Shown here: piece by piece, positions 1 through 6,688 of the stretch
Layout of the letters: each line of letters opens with the position of its first letter
Position numbering within the stretch: position 1 is the stretch's first letter
Assembly (NCBI GenBank): GCA_002299495.1
Contig: DBNZ01000067.1
Coordinates: 1-8,826, forward strand
From: Methylococcaceae bacterium UBA659
GTDB taxonomy: Bacteria > Pseudomonadota > Gammaproteobacteria > Methylococcales > Methylomonadaceae
DNA: 8,826 nt
Direction: 5' to 3'
The notes under the pieces: generated by a model
The model's input: only the letters and a program-made list of their open reading frames with translations
Database searches by the model: none
What the model was told of the DNA's origin: nothing
Position numbers and translations under genes: made by a program

Positions 1-15
1 TCTGAAACCCTTTTT

Positions 16-102
16 TGGTACCGAGGGCCGGAATCGAACCGGCACGATGTCACCATCACCGGATTTTGAATCCGGCGCGTCTACCAGTTCCGCCACCCCG
101 GC
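16..102 (-). tRNA. tRNA-Leu (anticodon CAA)
   Basis: Read on the minus strand this is an 87-base class II (long variable arm) tRNA that decodes the leucine codon UUG. The 5' acceptor strand GCCGGGG pairs with CCTCGGT at the 3' end, with one G-U at each of two positions. Discriminator A and an encoded CCA follow (CCA is the complement of bases 16-18). The anticodon stem CCGGA/TCCGG encloses the loop TTCAAAA, giving CAA at positions 34-36. The variable arm folds as GATG-GTGA-CATC, and the T arm contains the canonical GGTTCGATTCC. The gene is divergent from queA. No poly-T terminator follows it in the 15 bases left before the window edge. Confidence 0.96.
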
Positions 103-114
103 AAAGAGACGAGT

Positions 115-142
115 ATTTTACCCAATAAAATTCAAATTGGAA
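115..142 (-). promoter_or_regulatory. possible tRNA-Leu promoter
   Basis: On the minus strand TAAAAT (bases 115-120) is a good -10 match, about a dozen bases ahead of the mature tRNA 5' end, which would leave a very short leader. The best -35 candidate at 16-base spacing is TTCCAA (bases 137-142), which matches the consensus poorly. The -10 element and its position are what support this call. The -35 is tentative. Confidence 0.35.
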
Positions 143-213
143 GCCCCAAGTGAAATTTTTTTACCTGTTTATAGCTTGTAACTGCCATCAACATGTTGCT
201 ACCATTGGCGGCT

Positions 214-1233
214 ATGAAAAAATCTGACTTTTATTATTTTTTACCCGAAGGCTTAATCGCCCAACACCCGTTGCCGGAGCGTGACGCCAGCCGTTTGTTA
301 TGCTTGGAGCCACGCACTGGGCGCATAAAAGACCGCCAATTTTCTGATTTGATTGACCAACTTACAGCCAAGGATGTGCTGGTGTTCAACGACACCAAGG
401 TGATGCCGGCACGGTTGTTCGGCCACAAGGACAGCGGCGGCATGGTGGAAATCTTGATTGAACGGATTATCGACGAGCATCGGGCCATTGCCCATGTCAA
501 AGCCAGCAAAACACCGAAAGAGAACGCCCTGATCCAATTGGAACAGGGTTATTCCTGCGTTGTGCTGGGTAGGGACGAGAATTTATTCCGGTTGGAATTT
601 CAAGGTGACCGAACCATCTGGCAAATCTTGGCTGCGATCGGCCACGTCCCGCTGCCGCCTTACATCGAACGGGCTGACGAAAAAGCCGATTTAGACCGGT
701 ATCAAACCGTTTATGCACGAGAAATGGGTGCAGTAGCCGCACCTACGGCGGGTTTGCATTTCAATGACGACATGATGGCAAAAATTCAAGCCAACGGCAT
801 AGCCACGGCTTTCGTCACCTTGCATGTAGGCAGCGGGACATTCCAACCCGTGAGGACGGAAAACGTGGCCAACCACATCATGCACAAGGAATATTATTGT
901 GTGCCGCCCGCCACAGTCGCCACCATACGGCAAGCGAAAGCCAAAGGCGGCCGGGTGGTTGCGGTAGGGACGACCGTAGTTAGGGCTTTGGAATCGGCAT
1001 CCAGTAACGGGGGGCTTCAAGCCGGATTTGGCGATACCGCTTTATTTATCACACCCGGCTACTCGTTCCTGTCCGTAGACGCCTTATTGACCAACTTCCA
1101 TTTACCGGAATCCACGTTGTTGATGTTGGTTTGTGCGTTTTCGGGTTACCAACCGGTCATGGCCGCTTACCAACATGCTATTGAGCAACGCTATCGGTTT
1201 TTTAGTTATGGCGACGCCATGTTTATAAGCTAA
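214..1233 (+). CDS. queA: QueA, S-adenosylmethionine:tRNA ribosyltransferase-isomerase
   Basis: This cytoplasmic enzyme moves and isomerises the ribosyl group of SAM onto preQ1 in tRNA to form epoxyqueuosine, the second-to-last step of queuosine synthesis in tRNAs with GUN anticodons. The 339-residue protein is close to the usual QueA length. Family blocks are present in order: FNDTKVMPARLFG (about 58-70), YAREMGAVAAPTAGLHF (about 167-183), VTLHVGSGTFQPVR (201-214), VGTTVVRALES (251-261), TNFHLPESTLLMLV (293-306) and the C-terminal YGDAMFI. An in-frame ATG at 193 would add seven residues, but the start at 214 (MKKSDFYYFLPEGLIA) aligns directly with the N terminus of E. coli QueA (MRVTDFSFELPESLIA). 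No strong Shine-Dalgarno precedes either; GGCGG just before 214 is the nearest candidate. The usual partner tgt does not follow; a convergent T2SS operon does. Confidence 0.97.
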   Translation: MKKSDFYYFLPEGLIAQHPLPERDASRLLCLEPRTGRIKDRQFSDLIDQLTAKDVLVFNDTKVMPARLFGHKDSGGMVEILIERIIDEHRAIAHVKASKTPKENALIQLEQGYSCVVLGRDENLFRLEFQGDRTIWQILAAIGHVPLPPYIERADEKADLDRYQTVYAREMGAVAAPTAGLHFNDDMMAKIQANGIATAFVTLHVGSGTFQPVRTENVANHIMHKEYYCVPPATVATIRQAKAKGGRVVAVGTTVVRALESASSNGGLQAGFGDTALFITPGYSFLSVDALLTNFHLPESTLLMLVCAFSGYQPVMAAYQHAIEQRYRFFSYGDAMFIS

Positions 1234-1304
1234 ATGGCGCTTTTTAGGTAGCTCTAGCACCAGGCAAGTGTGTGCTGTCGATGCGATGATGACGCCTTAA
1301 CCGC
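1234..1304. other. convergent intergenic region between queA and gspD
   Basis: These 71 bases separate two converging genes. I find no GC-rich stem followed by a T run in either direction, so there is no clear intrinsic terminator. The only pairing noticed is AGCAC (1256-1260) with GTGCT (1272-1276), a 5-bp stem with an 11-base loop and no T tail. Confidence 0.5.
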
Positions 1305-3428
1305 TTATTTGTAAATCCCGGTCAATTTCCGTTTGAACTCATTGGAAATTAAATTCGAGTCATGCCTGCTTTTGACCACCCGCGGGGTAATCAACACCAC
1401 CAATTCATTCCGAACTCTCCTATCTGTGGTATCACCAAAAAGCGGCCCTATCCATGGCAGCTCATGAAACCAGGGTAGGCCAGACCTGTTATAGGTGTCG
1501 TCTTCGGTAATTAACCCGCCTAGAACGATGGTTTCGCCATCTTGGACGGCTACTGAACTTTGAATTTCTTTTTTGGCAATCGTCGCCGATTGCGTCGGAC
1601 CGACCAATGTTTCTTTAGCGCTACTGACAATCTGGCTGATTCCCATAACCACCATGCCGTTGGCATTAACCCTAGGCGTCACCTCCAAAGTGACGCCGGT
1701 GTCCAAATATTGGATAGTGTTGGCCTGGGCCAAGGTGGCGCCGTCGCCGCCGCCGCCGGCAATTGGGATTGCGGTGCTGCCGGTTAGCACGGGGACTTGA
1801 TCACCTACATTGATCAACGCAGACTGGTTGTTTAACACCATAAGCGAGGGTGACGAAATAACATTAATGTTATCTTTTACGGCCTGGGCGCGTAGCAAAG
1901 CACTGACCGTGCCTGCGTTATAGACCATGCTTAAGCCACTGCTGGCAAAAGCGGCGGCACCCGCTGCCGCTATTCCACCTAAGGAGGCCCCACTACCTTC
2001 ATGACGTAAAAACCATTGGATCCCGTACGTTAACTCGTCTCTTAAATTCACGGAAACAATGGTGGCGTCAATCAGCACTTGCAACGGCAATATGTCCAGT
2101 TGCTTGATGACCGGAAGAATGACTCCATACTCGCTGGGAGTCGCCACAATGATTAAAGCGTTATTGGCTTTATCGGCGATGATCTTGACATTTTCAACAT
2201 TGGCAACGGTCACCGCCCCTCTAGGGCTTGCACCGGTGCGGGCCGTGCTTCTGGCCAATCTGGCGCCGGTAATTTTTGCCGCCGGTGCGCTTTTACTCGC
2301 GGGTGATTCTTTATTGGTCACTTCTGCTGCTTTTTTGCCGGGCGCGACTTTAGCCGAGGTGTCCTGATGGGCGGCTCCGGTATAAATTTCATTCAAAGTC
2401 CCGGCCAACTCTTCCGCATCCGCATGTTGGACCATATAGACATTGACGCCGCCACCAGCCGCTGACTTGGCCTTATCGAGCCTAAACACCCAGCTTTCAA
2501 TATCACGCAAATACTTGGCCTGCTTGGTGATGGCCAATACGGCATTCAGGCGCTCTATCGGCACAAAGCGAAAAAACTCCGATTCGTCACCAGACTTAGC
2601 GAAGATTTCCTCAAGTTCCTTGATAACGCCTTCTGGATCTGCATGGACTAACGGAAACAACCCGAACGAGCGGCCGTTCAAAATATCCGTATCGAAGGTA
2701 TTCACCATGTCCATAACCCGGTCAATATCATCCGAGGAACCGGAGGCCACCATCAAATTCTTGGCTTTGTCCACCGACAGGATGGTCTTTTCCTGCACCA
2801 AGGGTTTCAGCACCTCCACCAGATCATGGACGGCAACATAGCGTATCGGAATGACCCGGGTCTGATAGCCTACTCGTTGCCCAAACATGGATAAATCCGA
2901 TCTATACAAGGCGTCGGCCACGGGTTGAATATGGTAGATATCGCCATCCTTGACCAAAGCCGCATTGTTCATTTGCAGCACCATTTCCAAGGTGGGCAAC
3001 AATTCTTCTTTGGTCAAGGGTTGGGTGGTCTGTAAAGTGACCTTGCCGGACACTTTCGGGCTTAAGATATAATTCATTTTCAGCGTATCGCCAATAATGA
3101 CTTTCACCACTTCGCCCAAATCGGCGTCGTCAAAATTGAAAGTATAGGTGTCCTTTTTTCCGGCCTCGGGTCTTGTCGCTGGCCGTGGCGGTGCGCCAAT
3201 CGGTGCGGCCCTGCTTGGATATAATTCCGGGGCGGGGCGGCGCGCAGATTCTGCGGGTTTATTTTGCAGGCCGTTAAAAACGGTCCTAGACCCCTCGGCT
3301 CCTGTCGGCGTGACCGGCTCTAACGGCAGTAACTCCGCATGCTTGCGGCCCAGTAATTCACAACCAGGCAAAAACAATCCGGCGGCGACCAAACAGGTTA
3401 GCGTTGCCGTTTTAGAAACTTTATTCAT
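1305..3428 (-). CDS. gspD: GspD, type II secretion outer-membrane lipoprotein secretin
   Basis: The 707-residue protein is the multimeric outer-membrane channel through which folded exoproteins leave. The signal peptide ends in a lipobox LPGC with lipidated Cys23, and Glu at +2 does not match the Asp inner-membrane retention signal. A Pro-rich linker (24-93) follows. Next come N0 (about 94-170), N1 (about 188-250), N2 (about 252-320) and N3 (about 326-445), the last interrupted by an Ala/Lys/Ser/Thr-rich insert at about 351-408. The secretin core (about 450-685) contains YLDTGVTLEVTPRVN and VQDGETIVLGGLITED, then SGLPWFHELPWIGPLFG and ELVVLITPRVV. Only about 20 residues follow the core, so there is little room for a pilotin-binding S-domain. 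Together with the lipobox this suggests a self-targeting lipo-secretin, as known for HxcQ of Pseudomonas aeruginosa. The start overlaps the gspN end by 8 bases, and an in-frame TAG directly before the ATG fixes it. It is the last gene of the operon. Confidence 0.97.
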   Translation of the reverse strand: MNKVSKTATLTCLVAAGLFLPGCELLGRKHAELLPLEPVTPTGAEGSRTVFNGLQNKPAESARRPAPELYPSRAAPIGAPPRPATRPEAGKKDTYTFNFDDADLGEVVKVIIGDTLKMNYILSPKVSGKVTLQTTQPLTKEELLPTLEMVLQMNNAALVKDGDIYHIQPVADALYRSDLSMFGQRVGYQTRVIPIRYVAVHDLVEVLKPLVQEKTILSVDKAKNLMVASGSSDDIDRVMDMVNTFDTDILNGRSFGLFPLVHADPEGVIKELEEIFAKSGDESEFFRFVPIERLNAVLAITKQAKYLRDIESWVFRLDKAKSAAGGGVNVYMVQHADAEELAGTLNEIYTGAAHQDTSAKVAPGKKAAEVTNKESPASKSAPAAKITGARLARSTARTGASPRGAVTVANVENVKIIADKANNALIIVATPSEYGVILPVIKQLDILPLQVLIDATIVSVNLRDELTYGIQWFLRHEGSGASLGGIAAAGAAAFASSGLSMVYNAGTVSALLRAQAVKDNINVISSPSLMVLNNQSALINVGDQVPVLTGSTAIPIAGGGGDGATLAQANTIQYLDTGVTLEVTPRVNANGMVVMGISQIVSSAKETLVGPTQSATIAKKEIQSSVAVQDGETIVLGGLITEDDTYNRSGLPWFHELPWIGPLFGDTTDRRVRNELVVLITPRVVKSRHDSNLISNEFKRKLTGIYK

Positions 3429-4050
3429 CTATGGGCTCTTCATCATCTAGGGGCTCTTCATCATCTAGGCGTTCTTCTTCTGGCTCCGCCACGGGTATGG
3501 CCTGTGTAGGCTCAAGTGGGGGGTTAGCACCCCCTGGCAACTGTTTAGGTTTAGGCTTTCGCAGGAACAACACTTTTTGATGGCCTTCTTGATTGAAAGT
3601 GGCTTTGTCTTTTTCAATTTTGGTCAGTTGCCAACCATCAAGGAGCGCACCCTCGGCCAATTTACGGAAGTTATCTTTGGGCAACCTCTTTTCCCTGGCA
3701 AATAAAGCCTGTAATATTTTGTCGTTTATATTGGTGTAAACCCCGACCAGTTGCCAATCGAATTGCCCAGCCGCTTCGACCCCGGCTTGTGGTTGGCCCT
3801 CCGCACCGCCTACTACCGGCCTTCTACCGCTGATAAACAACGGACGCTCAACAAAATCCACATAGCTTTCTTCGGGTTTTGCCGATAAATCTATGGCAGG
3901 CATTTTTGCCAAAGGGGCGGTTACGGCATGGTCAGATAACGGTGACCACACTTGCTTACGGACATGTAGTGCATATCCCCATTCCGCCACAATAATCGCC
4001 GTTAAAATACCGCAGACAATGGCCAGGACAAAGACCAATTTGTTGTTCAC
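3421..4050 (-). CDS. gspN: GspN/XpsN-type protein (GspC-like inner-membrane to secretin bridge)
   Basis: The 209-residue bitopic inner-membrane protein is expected to connect the GspL/GspM platform to the secretin, the role held by GspC in other systems and by XpsN in Xanthomonas. One N-terminal membrane segment (about 5-24) is followed by a periplasmic linker with the motif FVERPLFISGRRP (66-78). A homology-region-like beta domain (about 97-165) contains WQLVGVYTN and LLDGWQLTKIEKD. A Pro-rich stretch (about 166-190) leads to a strongly acidic end built on LDDEEP repeats. The start is GTG: its last two bases and the next A form the gspM stop (GTGA overlap), GAGAAAGAA precedes it, and the next in-frame Met is residue 50, beyond the membrane segment. 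The position between gspM and gspD matches xpsN. The name gspN is also used for the unrelated PulN family, so this gene could equally be labelled gspC-like. Confidence 0.85.
   Translation of the reverse strand: MNNKLVFVLAIVCGILTAIIVAEWGYALHVRKQVWSPLSDHAVTAPLAKMPAIDLSAKPEESYVDFVERPLFISGRRPVVGGAEGQPQAGVEAAGQFDWQLVGVYTNINDKILQALFAREKRLPKDNFRKLAEGALLDGWQLTKIEKDKATFNQEGHQKVLFLRKPKPKQLPGGANPPLEPTQAIPVAEPEEERLDDEEPLDDEEPIDE
3433..3468 (-). repeat. perfect 18-bp tandem duplication at the end of gspN
   Basis: Two identical 18-base units (3433-3450 and 3451-3468; minus strand CTAGATGATGAAGAGCCC) lie head to tail. In the gspN frame each encodes the acidic hexapeptide LDDEEP. A partial, degenerate third copy (ATAGATGAATAA) follows and contains the gspD start codon and the gspN stop codon. 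The unit length is a multiple of three, so copy-number change would keep the gspN frame. Confidence 0.95.
3436..3441 (-). promoter_or_regulatory. ribosome binding site of gspD inside the gspN coding repeat
   Basis: GAAGAG on the minus strand lies seven bases before the gspD ATG (3426-3428). It is part of the 18-base repeat that also encodes the acidic tail of GspN. In-frame ATGs further upstream (for example 3444-3446) are followed by TAG at 3429-3431, so this site and the ATG at 3428 set the gspD start. Confidence 0.6.
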
Positions 4051-4631
4051 GATTTCTTTCTCATAAAACTCACGGCTTGAAAATTGATATTCAATTGGTT
4101 GCTCGGTTCCATTTGCCGGGTGACGGGGTTTCGGACGCCCCGCATAGGCCGTATATCCAACTGGTCAATTACCACCAAAGGGGTCGCCGTTTCAAGCTTG
4201 TAGAGTACGGACCGCAAGGCCATGCTATCACCGGTCATCCTTACCCTGACGGTAATCCGGCTAAAATCGTTTCGGGTGCTCACCGGCGTGGTTTGGGTGC
4301 TGCTTAACTGGCCACCCGCCTCTTCTATAACCTTCTTGATGGTCTCCTGCATTTCTGCGGAGGCCAACGCATCGGTGTCTTGGCTATTGAAATAAGTCTG
4401 GCCGGCCTGTTGTTCCTCAATATTGGCCATACTTTCGACAATAGCTTCCTTTTGCGCCAAAATTTTTTGGTACTGCCGCAAGCGGAACAATAAGGATTCC
4501 TGCTCTTCAGCCAGCTCTTTGCTCTTGTTAACGATCGGCATAATCAGCAATAGTCCAATCGCCAAAACCATAACCAGCAATAAACCAACAGCCAGCCAAC
4601 GTTGCAGGTTTTGATCAGAGAGTTTTTTCAT
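4047..4631 (-). CDS. gspM: GspM, type II secretion platform protein (subtype b, PilO-like)
   Basis: The 194-residue bitopic inner-membrane protein pairs with GspL and helps position the GspE/GspF assembly platform. A short basic N terminus and one membrane helix (about 13-33) are followed by a coiled-coil-like stretch (about 36-73, KSKELAEEQESLLFRLRQYQ). A periplasmic ferredoxin-like domain follows (about 88-190), with the conserved-looking segment LASAEMQETIKKVIEEAGG. The size and the C-terminal domain resemble the T2SSM_b family of Xanthomonas-type systems, which is also related to PilO of type IV pili. The start overlaps the gspL end by 17 bases, and the stop overlaps the GTG of gspN by 4. 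The Shine-Dalgarno is weak, so translation probably depends on coupling to gspL. Confidence 0.9.
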   Translation of the reverse strand: MKKLSDQNLQRWLAVGLLLVMVLAIGLLLIMPIVNKSKELAEEQESLLFRLRQYQKILAQKEAIVESMANIEEQQAGQTYFNSQDTDALASAEMQETIKKVIEEAGGQLSSTQTTPVSTRNDFSRITVRVRMTGDSMALRSVLYKLETATPLVVIDQLDIRPMRGVRNPVTRQMEPSNQLNINFQAVSFMRKKS

Positions 4632-5730
4632 GGCCGTCGCTTTTTTTAGATATGTCCACGGTGATTTGGAAACGCTCTAGTTTGCTGACATTGTCCTGTG
4701 TCACCGGAGAAACAAAACGGGCGTTATTAAATAACTCGGACGCTTCAAGTACGCCTATTAGGGTCGAGGCCGAGGGCGATTGGCCTTGGATCTGCAAATG
4801 CCCATCCGAAAACTGCAGGTAATCTAAAGACGTGTCATCTTTCATCAATGAACTCAAGGCATCTAATACTGCTACCATCATGGGCATATCGGTCTTTTCA
4901 TCCAACAACTTTTGCGTTTCATTGATGGCCTCATCCACTTTCCCTTGCATGAGCTTTATTTTTTTTGCCTCCTTTTCAATGCCCTTGACCCTTTCTGTCA
5001 AAGCTTCGACGGTCTGGTACTGGAACCAAACCGGCAACACCAAAACGCCTATAAACAACCAGCACGCCAAAACCATAAGGCTGGTATGGATTATGAACGG
5101 GATCTGGGGCGTTTTTTGCCGATATTTTTCGGGCAATAAATTGTAGCGATTGCGGCTTGATTGCAATAGGTTAGGAACCCCCTCGTAGTCGGCAAAAACT
5201 GGCAACAACCCTATCGCCCTGACATCTTCGTACAGGGCGTCCAAGGATTCGCGCGGGGTTAGCACCAACGACACTTTAATCAGCCCGGGCTCTTGCGGGC
5301 CTTCACTTGGGCGGACGGCAAAATAGACTTGATCGGCCTTAAACGGGGTGTACCGGTCCAATTCATAAGCGATGACTTGTTGCAAGTTTTCCTTTGCCGC
5401 AACCGGAAACGACAATTCCCTGACCAAACCCATTCCCACGGGCAATCTGAGGATGACAGCCGCTTTAGCCAAACTTTCGTCTTGCGCCACCCGCTGCTGA
5501 AACATGGCGGCGGAGCCTTCAGTCCTCTCCAGCGAGGTCAGAAAACGGCGTTCGCCGTCGTCTTCCACACTAAAATGCAATCGGCTTAGCTCCGGGGTGA
5601 TGATGATGAAGCCTTGCTTGTCCGTGACCAGACGTTTGACTTTCTCCGGCACCAGTAGGCCTAATTCCCGCCGCCACCAGCGCAGGAACGCCATAAAATC
5701 CAAATCAACGGTTGAGATCAGGTTCAACAT
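4615..5730 (-). CDS. gspL: GspL, type II secretion inner-membrane platform protein
   Basis: The 371-residue protein connects the cytoplasmic ATPase GspE to the periplasmic side of the machine. The cytoplasmic part (about 1-210) is the actin-like, PilM-related domain and includes VIAYELDRYTPFKADQVYFA (119-138), typical of this family. A single membrane segment lies at about 213-235. A periplasmic coiled coil follows (about 240-280), then a PilN-like ferredoxin domain with LDYLQFSDGHLQIQGQS (302-318). The chosen start (5730) overlaps gspK by 26 bases and has a poor ribosome binding site. Met13 (ATG at 5692-5694) would begin just after the gspK stop and is a possible alternative. I prefer Met1 because the extra residues run smoothly into the amphipathic LRWWRREL segment, but this is not certain. 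Confidence 0.92.
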   Translation of the reverse strand: MLNLISTVDLDFMAFLRWWRRELGLLVPEKVKRLVTDKQGFIIITPELSRLHFSVEDDGERRFLTSLERTEGSAAMFQQRVAQDESLAKAAVILRLPVGMGLVRELSFPVAAKENLQQVIAYELDRYTPFKADQVYFAVRPSEGPQEPGLIKVSLVLTPRESLDALYEDVRAIGLLPVFADYEGVPNLLQSSRNRYNLLPEKYRQKTPQIPFIIHTSLMVLACWLFIGVLVLPVWFQYQTVEALTERVKGIEKEAKKIKLMQGKVDEAINETQKLLDEKTDMPMMVAVLDALSSLMKDDTSLDYLQFSDGHLQIQGQSPSASTLIGVLEASELFNNARFVSPVTQDNVSKLERFQITVDISKKSDGHEKTL

Positions 5731-6688
5731 AATGTTTTGCTATCCAGTCGCTGGCCGCCGGGTAATCTGTCCCCGGGTCGGTGAATAAGGTTAAGTCGCT
5801 AAGGCTGTCCTGCCGCCAATCCAGTACACGGAAAGGCGATTGGGCATTTTGGCTAGTGGCCAAAACCGCGTGTATCTTGGCCGCGCTGCCATCATCCAGT
5901 AGCGCCTCTGAAACTATGGAGACAATGGGGCTGGCATTGCTTTGCCCTGGCTGGCCGAGCTGGGTTGGGAAGGGGGGGGGCGGCAAATTCTGTTGCCCGC
6001 TTTGCAGGCGGAGCGTCAAATAACTCCCTAACAAGGTTGGGTCCAATTCCGGAAGGGAACGCAAGACTTCGGCGCTGGCATTGGCTAAATTGACTTTTGC
6101 CTGGCCTGAATAAATGGTCGCCAACGGTGCCAGCCAAGCATAAACCTCGTTGTCCATGCCCAGCACCAAGCGTAGTTCATCAAGGCTTTCAAAGGGTTTG
6201 TTGCGCGGTGCGTATGTTAGCCCGGCTTCCTGATATTCCTTGCTTTCCGCGCCATTGATGTGGATCAAATCATCCTTATCCCGCCAATCCAAAATGGCGC
6301 TCACCAAATTGACCGCAGGATTGCCGCTAACAACCGGCGCATTGGCGAACAAAGCCGTCAATAACCTCTCGTCGGCCTTGTTGATGTCAATTTTACCGTT
6401 TTCAGCCTGTAACCGGACCCTGATTTCGGCATCCTCGGTTTCTATTTTGTAAACACTGCCATCCGTCCGCCATTGCAGGTTTTTGTCCGGCAATGTCAGC
6501 ATCTGTTTGGCGATGGCTATACCCGATTCGGCAATGGCCATCGCACGGGCGGAATTTTTAATGTTGGCGACTATCGCGGTTTCTCTGCGCATGCTTAAGG
6601 CAAAACTGCCCGCCATCAGGATTAACAGGCTTAAAACCCATAACACCAGGATTAAGGCAAAGCCGGCTGGCTTTTTTTTAGGCCTCAT
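5705..6688 (-). CDS. gspK: GspK, minor pseudopilin at the pseudopilus tip
   Basis: The 327-residue large minor pseudopilin caps the pseudopilus together with GspI and GspJ. The prepilin leader MRPKKKPAG is cleaved before Phe10, followed by a hydrophobic helix (about 10-30). The mature +5 residue is Leu rather than Glu, which is the known peculiarity of GspK. The periplasmic part holds the family blocks GKIDINKADERLLTALF (98-114), ILDWRDKDDLIHINGAESKEY (132-152), YAPRNKPFESLDELRLVLGM (159-178) and VNLANASAEVLRSL (199-212). A Pro-rich segment LPPPPFP (235-241) sits on a run of nine C's, and codons 4-6 contain eight consecutive A's. The ATG overlaps the gspJ stop (ATGA). Confidence 0.95.
   Translation of the reverse strand: MRPKKKPAGFALILVLWVLSLLILMAGSFALSMRRETAIVANIKNSARAMAIAESGIAIAKQMLTLPDKNLQWRTDGSVYKIETEDAEIRVRLQAENGKIDINKADERLLTALFANAPVVSGNPAVNLVSAILDWRDKDDLIHINGAESKEYQEAGLTYAPRNKPFESLDELRLVLGMDNEVYAWLAPLATIYSGQAKVNLANASAEVLRSLPELDPTLLGSYLTLRLQSGQQNLPPPPFPTQLGQPGQSNASPIVSIVSEALLDDGSAAKIHAVLATSQNAQSPFRVLDWRQDSLSDLTLFTDPGTDYPAASDWIAKHYVEPDLNR
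5972..5980 (-). repeat. nine-C homopolymer tract in gspK
   Basis: Nine consecutive C's on the minus strand encode Pro237-239 of GspK, preceded by CCG for Pro236. The tract is a possible slippage site, and any change not divisible by three would shift the frame and remove about the last quarter of GspK. The frame is intact in this sequence. Confidence 0.9.

Noticed and set aside
16..102. tRNA-Leu as an integration site for a genomic island
   Set aside because: No integrase gene, no duplicated tRNA 3' end and no compositional shift is seen in the window. The neighbouring genes are core-type functions.
143..192. Promoter for queA in the divergent region
   Set aside because: The AT-rich stretch includes TTATAG and TTTACC, but not at compatible spacing, so no specific promoter can be supported.
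193..213. Upstream ATG start for queA
   Set aside because: It adds seven residues not seen in QueA homologues and has no ribosome binding site. The start at 214 aligns with the known N terminus.
1256..1276. Possible terminator hairpin between queA and gspD
   Set aside because: The stem is only 5 bp with an 11-base loop and no T run follows on either strand, so it does not meet the pattern of an intrinsic terminator.
2443..2841. A 132-codon plus-strand open frame antisense to gspD
   Set aside because: It lies wholly within the well-supported gspD gene on the opposite strand, shows no recognisable domain, and looks like a shadow of the codon bias of gspD. Other opposite-strand frames across the operon were rejected for the same reason.
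3433..3468. CRISPR-like or mobile-element origin for the 18-bp repeat
   Set aside because: The units are directly adjacent without spacers and preserve the reading frame, which fits a simple coding tandem duplication. No inverted repeats or transposase are nearby.
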